7,042 nt of DNA, taken from positions 1 to 7,042 of the forward strand of contig USOK01000081.1 in the NCBI GenBank assembly GCA_900556295.1. The letters are read 5' to 3'. The notes beneath the pieces were generated by a model. The model had not been told where the DNA came from, did not search any database, and was given only the letters and a program-made list of their open reading frames with translations. The DNA comes from an uncultured bacterium. GTDB taxonomy: Bacteria; Cyanobacteriota; Vampirovibrionia; Gastranaerophilales; Gastranaerophilaceae. Both the position numbers and the translations under genes were made by a program. Positions within the stretch are counted from its first letter, which is position 1, and the number at the start of each line of letters is the position of its first letter. This document shows, one piece after another, positions 1 through 5,556 of the stretch.

Positions 1-1
1 T

Positions 2-1078
2 ACAACATCTAAAACTTTGGTAACTACACCTGGTCCTTGCTGTGGCGGGCCTGCAAGACGTGAAACAGACACAATGGACACATTCGTTTGTTCAAGCTGG
101 TATTATTTGAGATATTCAGACGCGAAAAACGACAAAATGCCGTTTGCAAAAGACAAAGTAAACAAATGGTTACCTGTTGATCAATACGTTGGCGGTATTG
201 AACACGCAATTTTACACTTGTTGTATTCAAGATTTTTCACAAAAGCATTAAGAGATTTAGGGCTTTTGGATTTTGATGAACCGTTCAAAAACCTTCTAAC
301 ACAAGGTATGGTACTTAAAGACGGCTCAAAAATGTCTAAATCTAAGGGCAATACTGTTGATCCTGATGAAATATTTGAAAACTACGGAGCAGATACTGCA
401 AGATTGTTTATCTTGTCTGATTCACCTCCGGCAAGAGATTTTGACTGGTCAGACGCCGGTGTTGAAGGCTGTTACAAGTTCTTGAACAGAGTTTGGAGAT
501 TGATTTCCGCAAACGCTGAAGATATTAACCTTAATTTCCCTGAACTTGGCAAAGGATCATTGAAAAAGAAAGAAAACGACGATTTGCTAAGACTTGTTCA
601 CATGGCTATTAAAGGGATTTCTAATGATATTTCTAACGACTTCCAATTTAATACCGTAATTTCTAAGTACAGAGAACTTGTAAACGCTATCTACGATTGG
701 CGTGGCAAAAAGTCTAATCTTGACGATGAGGACAAATCAATTTTGAGCTTTGCAATCGTAACTCTAATCAAATTGATGTCACCTGTTGCGGTTCACTTAT
801 GTGAAGAAGCTTGGAATGACTTAGGCGGTGAAGGCTCTATCCACGCACAAGAATGGCCAAAATGGAATGATGATTTGGCAAAAGCAAGCTCAATTACCTT
901 GATTGTTCAAATTAACGGAAAAGTTAAGGACAAAATAGAAGCTGATGAAGCTTTGTCACAAGACGAATTGAAAGAACTTGCACTATCAAGTACTAAGATT
1001 AAAGAACTTACGGAAGGCAAAACAATTGTGAAAACAATTGTAGTTCCGAAAAAACTCGTTAATATCGTTGTAAAATAA
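2..1078 (+). CDS. leuS: Leucyl-tRNA synthetase, C-terminal part (5' end outside window)
   Basis: Class I aminoacyl-tRNA synthetase that charges tRNA-Leu with leucine in the cytoplasm. The frame is already open at base 2, so the gene is cut by the window edge; the TTG at base 17 is an internal Leu codon, not a start. Visible landmarks are the RETDTMDTF/SSWYYLRY block of the catalytic core (bases 59-118), the GGIEHAILHLLY block, the KMSKS ATP-binding loop (bases 329-343), the YGADTARLF helix, the alpha-helical anticodon-binding domain, and the C-terminal tRNA-binding domain with the INGKVKDKI block and the ending VPKKLVNIVVK. The HIGH motif and the editing domain lie upstream. One oddity is that the usual CPxCGG zinc-knuckle half reads GPCCGG here, so the first Cys is Gly. 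A terminator follows the stop directly, so leuS ends its transcript here. Identification is near certain. Confidence 0.97.
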   Translation, partial: TTSKTLVTTPGPCCGGPARRETDTMDTFVCSSWYYLRYSDAKNDKMPFAKDKVNKWLPVDQYVGGIEHAILHLLYSRFFTKALRDLGLLDFDEPFKNLLTQGMVLKDGSKMSKSKGNTVDPDEIFENYGADTARLFILSDSPPARDFDWSDAGVEGCYKFLNRVWRLISANAEDINLNFPELGKGSLKKKENDDLLRLVHMAIKGISNDISNDFQFNTVISKYRELVNAIYDWRGKKSNLDDEDKSILSFAIVTLIKLMSPVAVHLCEEAWNDLGGEGSIHAQEWPKWNDDLAKASSITLIVQINGKVKDKIEADEALSQDELKELALSSTKIKELTEGKTIVKTIVVPKKLVNIVVK

Positions 1079-1093
1079 TTAATCATATAAAAT

Positions 1094-1129
1094 AAAAAAA
1101 AAGACGTATTGTAAAATGCGTCTTTTTTT
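1094..1129 (+). terminator. Intrinsic terminator after leuS, bidirectional in form
   Basis: An 8-bp stem pairs 1103-1110 (GACGTATT) with 1115-1122 (AATGCGTC), with one G-U pair and a GTAA loop. It is flanked by nine A (1094-1102) and seven T (1123-1129), which can extend the pairing. The T-run suits termination of leuS. Read from the other strand the A-run becomes a nine-T tract, so the same hairpin can end a minus-strand transcript. Confidence 0.9.
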
Positions 1130-1208
1130 CATCTTATTCAGAATCTGTCAATATTTATTTATAAAAAATCACCACGGGTAATCATCTTTTATTTTCCAGC
1201 CATCTCGT

Positions 1209-1253
1209 TTAATAAGTTGCCCCCCCCCCGACGGCATTTTTCAAAGCTCTCAT
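1209..1253 (-). CDS. Possible tiny minus-strand ORF with a G10 tract (uncertain)
   Basis: Not recognised. On the minus strand an ATG (1253-1251) lies 10 bases after a perfect GGAGG (1268-1264). The frame gives MRALKNAV, then runs into ten consecutive G (plus-strand C, 1220-1229) and stops at 1209 after 14 codons. With nine G it would instead read through, in an acceptable Gly-Gly-Gly-Gln frame, to a TGA at 1169. That gives 27 codons with a polar, charged tail ending DDYPW. Possible promoter elements lie upstream (1287-1316) and the leuS terminator can serve as its end. It could be a short peptide gene switched by G-tract length, a degraded gene remnant, or chance. Nothing shows a function, and the tail shares only a superficial motif with HicA toxins. 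Confidence 0.3.
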   Translation of the reverse strand: MRALKNAVGGGATY

Positions 1254-1286
1254 AATATTAAAACCTCCAAAATTACAGCGGACATT

Positions 1287-1316
1287 ATTATTCTAACATC
1301 TTTCAAAATTTTTCAA
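1287..1316 (-). promoter_or_regulatory. Possible promoter for the minus-strand small ORF
   Basis: On the minus strand, TTGAAA (1316-1311) is followed by TAGAAT (1295-1290) after 15 bases, or by AATAAT (1292-1287) after 18 bases. Both are close to -35/-10 consensus but with non-ideal spacing or sequence. In AT-rich DNA such matches arise easily. The position just upstream of GGAGG-ATG is the main support. Confidence 0.3.
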
Positions 1317-1360
1317 GTTTACAAATAGTTAAAATTCAGCCCGTGCCAAGATTTATGTAT

Positions 1361-1366
1361 TATAAT
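1361..1366 (+). promoter_or_regulatory. Probable -10 element of the murC operon promoter
   Basis: A perfect TATAAT lies 34 bases before the murC start, in the intergenic stretch after the leuS terminator, where the operon must have its promoter. The position 17 bases upstream (1338-1343) does not resemble TTGACA. The promoter may rely on the TG at 1356-1357 or on an activator, or the true -10 may be another nearby AT-rich hexamer. No riboswitch-like or attenuator structure was seen in this leader. Confidence 0.5.
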
Positions 1367-1387
1367 AGTTATTGTAGATTTATAAAT

Positions 1388-1392
1388 AAGGG
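1388..1392 (+). promoter_or_regulatory. murC ribosome binding site (supports the TTG start)
   Basis: AAGGG with an 8-base spacer to the TTG at 1401; a second purine patch, AGGA, sits closer at 1395-1398. The next in-frame ATG (codon 16) lies inside the nucleotide-binding Gly-rich loop, so the TTG is needed to make a whole protein. Confidence 0.7.
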
Positions 1393-1400
1393 ATAGGACT

Positions 1401-2780
1401 TTGAATAATAAAAAATACTATTTTATCGCAATTGGCGGTGTTGGAATGAGTGGGCTTGCTAGGTATTTGTTAGAAAACGGATGCGATGTTTCAGGCTCTG
1501 ATATTGTGGATAGCAAATATATTGATAAATTAAGAAAATTAGGGGCAAAAGTATACATCGGACAAAAAAAAGAAAATGTTCCGTCTGATGCGATTGTTGT
1601 TGCTAGTACTGCGATTAGAGAAACTAACCCGGAAATGATTAGAGCAAGAGAGCTTGGACTAAAAGTTTACCACCGTTCTGATATACTTGCTGAAATTTCA
1701 AGATGGGGAAAATTCTTCCTCGGATATTCAGGAACCCACGGCAAAACAACTACTAGCGGACTTTCTTCTTATGTTCTTGAAAAAGCTGGCTTAAAACCTT
1801 CTTACGTTGTGGGTGGCATTATTCCAGAAATCGGGAACAATGCACATTCTCAAGACGGGAAATATTTCTGTGCAGAACTTGATGAAAGCGATGGGACAAT
1901 TGTTAAATATGCTCCAAATATTTGCGTAGTAAACAACCTGGAACCAGATCACCTTGATTTTTACAAAGACGGTTTAAAGTCAATTTTAACAACTTTTGAA
2001 AAATTCATCTCTAATATGGATGAAAAATCAATTGTTTTAGTAAATAAAGATTGTGAAGCAACAATGTCTTTACATAGCCATAAAACAATGACTTTTGGGC
2101 TTTCAGATGCTGATTATACCGCCAAAAACATTGAATTTAAAGCAGATTGCACAACCTTTGATATTTACTATAAAGGCGAATTTTTAACAGATTTGAAAAT
2201 CATCTTGCGAGGGAAGCACAATGTTTACAACGCTTTGTCTGTTCTTGCGAGTTTGCATCAAGCAGGTGTTGATATTAACCTTGTAAAACCGCATTTTGCG
2301 ACTTTTTCAGGAATGGGCAGGCGCTTCCAAAAAGTGGGAGAATTTGACGGTGTGACAGTATTTGACGATTATGCTCATCACCCTACAGAAGTTAAAGCAA
2401 CTCTTTCCTCCGCAGAAGGGATGAGTGGAAAGCACGTTATTGCAGTATTCCAACCGCATAGATACACTCGATTAAAAACCCTTTGGAATGAATTTTTAGA
2501 TGCATTTTCAGGTGTTGATAAAGTTATCGTAACAGATGTTTATGCAGCTTCAGAAGATCCGATTGAGGGCATAAATTCTGAAAAATTTGCAAAAGACTTG
2601 AGTAATCATATCTCTATTCCATGTAAGTATTTGAGTGGTTCTATTGCAGATGTTGCCAAAAAACTTTACCCGGAACTCAAAAAAGACGATGTTGTAATCG
2701 GGTTAGGAGCCGGAACAATTACTAACTTGTCTAAAGAATTGATGAATGCAAGAAGTGAGGCTGTTGGTGCTACAAACTGA
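1401..2780 (+). CDS. murC: UDP-N-acetylmuramate--L-alanine ligase
   Basis: Cytoplasmic ATP-dependent ligase that adds L-Ala to UDP-MurNAc, the first amino acid of the peptidoglycan stem peptide. The 459-residue length is normal. Domain 1 opens with the Gly-rich UDP-binding loop IAIGGVGMSGLA (9-20). Domain 2 has the P-loop GTHGKTTT (111-118), the DESDG segment (161-165) and NNLEPDHLDFY (178-188), which carries the Mur-ligase His/Asp residues. GKHNVYNALS (271-280) and FSGMGRRFQ (302-310) lead to DDYAHHPTE (322-330), the MurC signature. QPHRYTR (351-357) and GLGAGTI (434-440) are in the C-terminal domain. The start is TTG because no upstream ATG exists and the first internal ATG would cut the UDP loop. 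It is the first gene of the operon and overlaps the start of murB by 14 bases if murB begins at GTG 2767 (35 bases if at ATG 2746). Confidence 0.97.
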   Translation: MNNKKYYFIAIGGVGMSGLARYLLENGCDVSGSDIVDSKYIDKLRKLGAKVYIGQKKENVPSDAIVVASTAIRETNPEMIRARELGLKVYHRSDILAEISRWGKFFLGYSGTHGKTTTSGLSSYVLEKAGLKPSYVVGGIIPEIGNNAHSQDGKYFCAELDESDGTIVKYAPNICVVNNLEPDHLDFYKDGLKSILTTFEKFISNMDEKSIVLVNKDCEATMSLHSHKTMTFGLSDADYTAKNIEFKADCTTFDIYYKGEFLTDLKIILRGKHNVYNALSVLASLHQAGVDINLVKPHFATFSGMGRRFQKVGEFDGVTVFDDYAHHPTEVKATLSSAEGMSGKHVIAVFQPHRYTRLKTLWNEFLDAFSGVDKVIVTDVYAASEDPIEGINSEKFAKDLSNHISIPCKYLSGSIADVAKKLYPELKKDDVVIGLGAGTITNLSKELMNARSEAVGATN

Positions 2781-3300
2781 TTTTGACATAAAAAAATCAA
2801 CTACTATGAAAATCGGTGGCAAAATTTCAAGGTTTTATGCACCGGAAACAATTGACGAATTTGTTCAAATTATACAAAAAGAACCTGGTGCTTTTATTGC
2901 TGGTAATTTGTCAAACGTCATTATTTCTTCTTTTGGTTATGATGGCGCTGTAATTTCAACTAAAAAACTTTCTAATATCACTGTTGATGGAACAAAAATT
3001 ATTGCTGGAGCAGGTGTTAGAGGAACAAAGTTGTCAAAAATTGCTTTAGACCACAATTTAAGCGGGATGGAATTTATGATTGCATTCCCCGGCTCGATTG
3101 GCGGAGAAGTATTTATGAATGCAGGCGCACATGGGCAAGATGTCTCATCAATTTTAAAATCTGCAAAAATATATTCTCCCCAAAAAGGTTTGATTGAATT
3201 ATCGAATAAGGAATTAGAATTTGACTACAGAACATCAATTTGTCAAAAAGAAAACTATTCCGTTTTAGAGGCTGATTTTAACCTCCTGTGTAGAGGCTGA
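2767..3300 (+). CDS. murB: UDP-N-acetylenolpyruvoylglucosamine reductase, N-terminal part (frameshifted gene)
   Basis: MurB is the FAD flavoenzyme that uses NADPH to reduce UDP-GlcNAc-enolpyruvate to UDP-MurNAc. This piece holds the FAD-binding domains: TTMKIGGK near the start, the loop AGNLSNVIISS (usual form GGGSN, here degenerate), GYDGAVIST, AGAGVRGTKLSKIA, the hallmark FPGSIGGEVFMNAGAHG, and DYRTSI, which carries the conserved YR. The frame then reads SVLEADFNLLCRG and stops at TGA 3298-3300, while homology continues in frame +2. I prefer GTG 2767 as start because GTGAGG lies 6 bases before it and the protein then begins VLQTDFDIKK. ATG 2746 is possible but has a poor binding site and adds seven residues. 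The break falls in a diverged 25-base tandem repeat (3266-3315). On its own this half lacks the substrate-binding domain and would not be expected to work. Confidence 0.9.
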   Translation: MLQTDFDIKKSTTMKIGGKISRFYAPETIDEFVQIIQKEPGAFIAGNLSNVIISSFGYDGAVISTKKLSNITVDGTKIIAGAGVRGTKLSKIALDHNLSGMEFMIAFPGSIGGEVFMNAGAHGQDVSSILKSAKIYSPQKGLIELSNKELEFDYRTSICQKENYSVLEADFNLLCRG

Positions 3301-3315
3301 ATTTGAACTGACACC
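3266..3315 (+). repeat. Diverged 25-base tandem duplication at the murB frameshift
   Basis: Copy 1 (3266-3290) and copy 2 (3291-3315) both begin TAGAGGCTGA and match at about 16 of 25 positions by eye. In their respective frames both encode a version of the same MurB strand: LEADFNL in frame 1 and VEAEFELT in frame 2. Twenty-five bases is eight codons plus one, so the extra copy shifts the frame by one and accounts for the broken gene. The two copies differ mainly by conservative codon changes in the first half. Confidence 0.75.
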
Positions 3316-3685
3316 AAAATTAAAAGACAAAATTCAAACTAAAATGAATGAAAACTTGTCATTCCGTAAAGCAAAACAACCAGACTTAACTTTACCAAAT
3401 TGTGGAAGTACATTCCGCAATCCGTCAGGAGATTCCGCAGGGAGATTATTAGAAGCTGCTGGAGTAAAAGGTTTAAAAATAGGTGGAATGCAAGTTTGGG
3501 GAAATCACGCCAATTTCATTGTCAACACAGGGGATGCAACATCTCTTGACGCTTTACAATTAATGTATGAAATGTATAAAAGAGTAAAAGAAAAATTTAA
3601 TATTGAATTAAAGCCGGAAGTAATATTTCTTGGCAGAAATAATAAAGAAGAGGTTGAAATATGCAAAATATTGTATCAAAAGTAG
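3290..3685 (+). CDS. murB: UDP-N-acetylenolpyruvoylglucosamine reductase, C-terminal part (frameshifted gene)
   Basis: Continuation of murB in the next frame. Homology resumes at VEAEFELTPKLKDK (from 3290), ahead of the first ATG at 3344, so the ATG is probably not a native start. It carries the substrate-binding domain 3: SFRKAKQPDLTLPNCGSTFRNP, whose Ser matches the general acid of the GSxFKNP motif, then GDSAGRLLEAAGVKG, GGMQVWGNHANFIVNTG and the closing KPEVIFLG, whose Glu is the second catalytic acid. All expected catalytic positions of this half are therefore intact and only the join is broken. The reading frame ends in TAG at 3683-3685, overlapping ddl by 25 bases. If translated separately from 3344 the piece would be 113 residues; no good binding site precedes that ATG. 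Intact coding on both sides suggests a recent lesion, an assembly error, or a recoding event. Confidence 0.88.
   Translation, partial: VEAEFELTPKLKDKIQTKMNENLSFRKAKQPDLTLPNCGSTFRNPSGDSAGRLLEAAGVKGLKIGGMQVWGNHANFIVNTGDATSLDALQLMYEMYKRVKEKFNIELKPEVIFLGRNNKEEVEICKILYQK
3647..3653 (+). promoter_or_regulatory. ddl ribosome binding site inside the murB 3' end
   Basis: GAAGAGG with a 7-base spacer to ATG 3661. It lies inside the last codons of murB and fixes the ddl start despite the 25-base overlap. Confidence 0.75.
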
Positions 3686-4611
3686 ATAAAAATGCAAAAA
3701 TTGCCGTACTTTGTGGAGGAATGTCATCCGAAGCTGAGGTATCAATGAGATCAGGGAAAGGCTGTTACGACGCATTACAAAGATTAGGCTACAAAAATTC
3801 GGAACTTGTAGTTGTAGACAAAGACATTGCAAGCGAATTAAAAGCCGGAAATTATGATTATGCATTCAACGCTCTCCATGGGAAATACGGTGAAGATGGT
3901 TGTATTCAAGGGATTTTAGAGATTTTACAAATTCCATACACCGGCTGCGGAGTTATGGCTAGTTCTGTTTGTATGAACAAGGAATATACAAAGAGAATTC
4001 TTTCAACTTGTAAAGAAATTCCATTGATAAAATCTGTTTTTGTTCAAAAAGGCGACAATGTAGTTGAAAAAACAAAAGATTTAAAATATCCGTTAATTAC
4101 AAAACCCGTTTGTGAAGGTTCAAGTTTTGGAATGACAAAAGTTAATACTCCTGATGAACTGGAAAAAGCATACCAAGACGCTGTTAAATACAATGACGAC
4201 GTTTTGATTGAAGAATATCTCGTTGGGAAAGCAGCTACAGTCGGTGTTTTAGGTGATGGGAAAGATAGAACTGTTACTGAAATTCTTGAAATGCGTCCAA
4301 AACACGAATGGTACGATTATGAATGCAAGTATACAAAAGGGATGACTGAATTTGTACTTCCTGCAGAAATTTCTGAAGAAATGACAAAGAGAGTTAAGGC
4401 AATTGCTCTTAAAGCTTTTGAAACAGCTGGTTGTTCAGGTGTTTCCAGAGTTGACTTCCATATCGTTGACAACATACCTTATGTATTAGAAATTAACACA
4501 AGCCCTGGAATGACTGAAACAAGCGATTTACCAGCTCAAGCAGGAGTAATGGGGATTGATTATGATACTCTTGTACAAATAATTTTAAACAGCGTAGGTT
4601 TAAACAAATAG
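3661..4611 (+). CDS. ddl: D-alanine--D-alanine ligase
   Basis: ATP-grasp enzyme that joins two D-Ala to make the terminal dipeptide of the peptidoglycan stem, in the cytoplasm. The 316 residues match the compact DdlB-type length. Seen in order: VLCGGMSSEAEVSMRSG (17-32, with the conserved catalytic-type Glu and Ser), HGKYGEDGCIQG (73-84), YTGCGVMASSVCMNKEYTK (93-111), ITKPVCEGSSFGM (146-158), the ATP-binding IEEYLVG (183-189), the omega-loop YDYECKY (218-224), SRVDFH (262-267) and VLEINTSPGMT (275-285) with metal-binding Glu277 and Asn279. The loop residue is Tyr224 after Lys223, the form of D-Ala-D-Ala ligases, not the Phe of VanA-type D-Ala-D-Lac ligases, so vancomycin sensitivity of the precursor is the expected state. 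One mild oddity is MNK at 105-107, where MDK is usual. The stop abuts the ftsQ ATG, implying coupled translation. Confidence 0.96.
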   Translation: MQNIVSKVDKNAKIAVLCGGMSSEAEVSMRSGKGCYDALQRLGYKNSELVVVDKDIASELKAGNYDYAFNALHGKYGEDGCIQGILEILQIPYTGCGVMASSVCMNKEYTKRILSTCKEIPLIKSVFVQKGDNVVEKTKDLKYPLITKPVCEGSSFGMTKVNTPDELEKAYQDAVKYNDDVLIEEYLVGKAATVGVLGDGKDRTVTEILEMRPKHEWYDYECKYTKGMTEFVLPAEISEEMTKRVKAIALKAFETAGCSGVSRVDFHIVDNIPYVLEINTSPGMTETSDLPAQAGVMGIDYDTLVQIILNSVGLNK

Positions 4612-5535
4612 ATGGATGAATTTGATCAAAATAAAAATATAAATGGTGATTTTCAGGAAATTCATATAGAATCTATGGAATATTCTGAGATTGCCGCAGA
4701 AGAGATTACAGACGGCAAACACTTAGTTAAGAAAAAACGTCGTGAACGCCTTGTTCGAAAAGGAAGAATGAAGCAAGAACGTTTTAGAGCTTTTGTGAGA
4801 TTTTTCTTGTCATTATTTTTTATTTTTGGGCTTGGTTATACCTTGAAATGTAATGGCTGGTATATGGACAAAAACGCTTTCAATTATGTTGGAGGCAATT
4901 CCGTTGAAATTATAAACAATAATATTGTTCCATCTCACAAGATCTTAGCACTTTTAAAGAGTAGCAATGTTCCTAACGTACCGATTTATATGGCTAGAAC
5001 CGGTGCTATAAAGAAAAATTTAATGAAACTTTCTCCGGTCGAAGATGTTTATATCAGACGTTATGCTTTTCCTGCTCGAATTCAGATAATTTTGAAAGAA
5101 AGAATTCCAGCAATGCTTATTGCTCCGGACGAAAAAAGTCAGCCGGTAGCATTTTTCACAACCGACGGGAAACTCATTGGCAAAGAATTTTTACCACTTA
5201 AACACCAATATAATACGATAAAGGTTCTATCATACGGTAACAAAGGCGACGATTACCACAAATGGGATTTAAATAAAATCTATGAACTCGAAAAAATAAA
5301 AAATTATGTTGAAACATATTCTAAAGAATCTGTAGAATACATAGATTTAAGAAATCCAAATGATGTTTACGTAAAAATTAAATCAGTAAACATTCGCCTC
5401 GGCAGACTTGACGACAGTGTATTTAAACGTATAGAGCGTATTCCATCTATTTTACCACAGGTTAAGATGGTAGACTCAAAGGTAAAATACCTTGATTTGA
5501 GCTGGGAAAAAGTTAATTATCTGAAGTTACAATAA
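4612..5535 (+). CDS. ftsQ: Cell division protein FtsQ/DivIB
   Basis: Bitopic membrane protein of the divisome that links early and late division proteins. Residues 1-59 are a cytoplasmic tail, acidic first and then strongly basic (KKKRRERLVRKGR, 40-52), consistent with positive-inside topology. One membrane segment follows at about 60-79 (FVRFFLSLFFIFGLGYTL). The outside part has a POTRA-like domain at about 97-170: SVEIINNN, SHKILALLKSS, VPIYMARTGAIKKNLMKLSPVEDVYIRR, then the typical FPARIQIILKERIPAMLI. The FtsQ beta domain follows, ending in RLGRLDDSVFKRIERIPSIL and YLDLSW, which matches the family's LG...K...L and closing D-R/D-S strand. The 307-residue length is ordinary. ATG 4612 follows the ddl stop with no gap, and no strong binding site is present, so translation is probably coupled. 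Sequence conservation in FtsQ is low, so the call rests on architecture, this closing pattern and position after ddl. Confidence 0.88.
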   Translation: MDEFDQNKNINGDFQEIHIESMEYSEIAAEEITDGKHLVKKKRRERLVRKGRMKQERFRAFVRFFLSLFFIFGLGYTLKCNGWYMDKNAFNYVGGNSVEIINNNIVPSHKILALLKSSNVPNVPIYMARTGAIKKNLMKLSPVEDVYIRRYAFPARIQIILKERIPAMLIAPDEKSQPVAFFTTDGKLIGKEFLPLKHQYNTIKVLSYGNKGDDYHKWDLNKIYELEKIKNYVETYSKESVEYIDLRNPNDVYVKIKSVNIRLGRLDDSVFKRIERIPSILPQVKMVDSKVKYLDLSWEKVNYLKLQ

Positions 5536-5541
5536 AACCAT

Positions 5542-5549
5542 AAAGAGGA
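5542..5549 (+). promoter_or_regulatory. nadE ribosome binding site
   Basis: AAAGAGGA with a 7-base spacer to ATG 5557. It sits in the 21-base gap after ftsQ. No promoter or terminator fits in that gap, which favours cotranscription with ftsQ. Confidence 0.75.
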
Positions 5550-5556
5550 TAAAAAT

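Noticed and set aside
24..230. Minus-strand open frame opposite leuS
   Set aside because: It lies wholly opposite strongly conserved leuS codons and its translation has no recognisable domain.
1169..1253. HicA-like toxin suggested by the LIKRDGW motif in the small antisense frame
   Set aside because: The resemblance is a few residues, and the peptide is far too short and lacks the conserved His region of HicA.
1130..1400. Riboswitch or T-box leader upstream of murC
   Set aside because: No conserved T-box or riboswitch core and no terminator/antiterminator pair was visible between the promoter and the start codon.
3298..3300. TGA read as a sense codon (alternative genetic code) to rescue murB
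   Set aside because: Continuing in frame 1 past this TGA soon meets more stops, and the homology resumes in a different frame; murC also ends normally with TGA.
3344..3346. ATG as a native start of a separate C-terminal MurB gene
   Set aside because: MurB homology extends upstream of it in the same frame to about 3290, and no good ribosome binding site precedes it.
3608..3865. Minus-strand open frame across the murB/ddl junction
   Set aside because: It is antisense to two conserved coding regions, with a Leu/Phe-rich composition typical of the reverse of AT-rich genes.
4312..4332. VanA-type (D-Ala-D-Lac) specificity of the ligase
   Set aside because: The omega-loop has Lys-Tyr (223-224), as in D-Ala-D-Ala ligases, and there are no van regulatory or vanH/vanX genes nearby.
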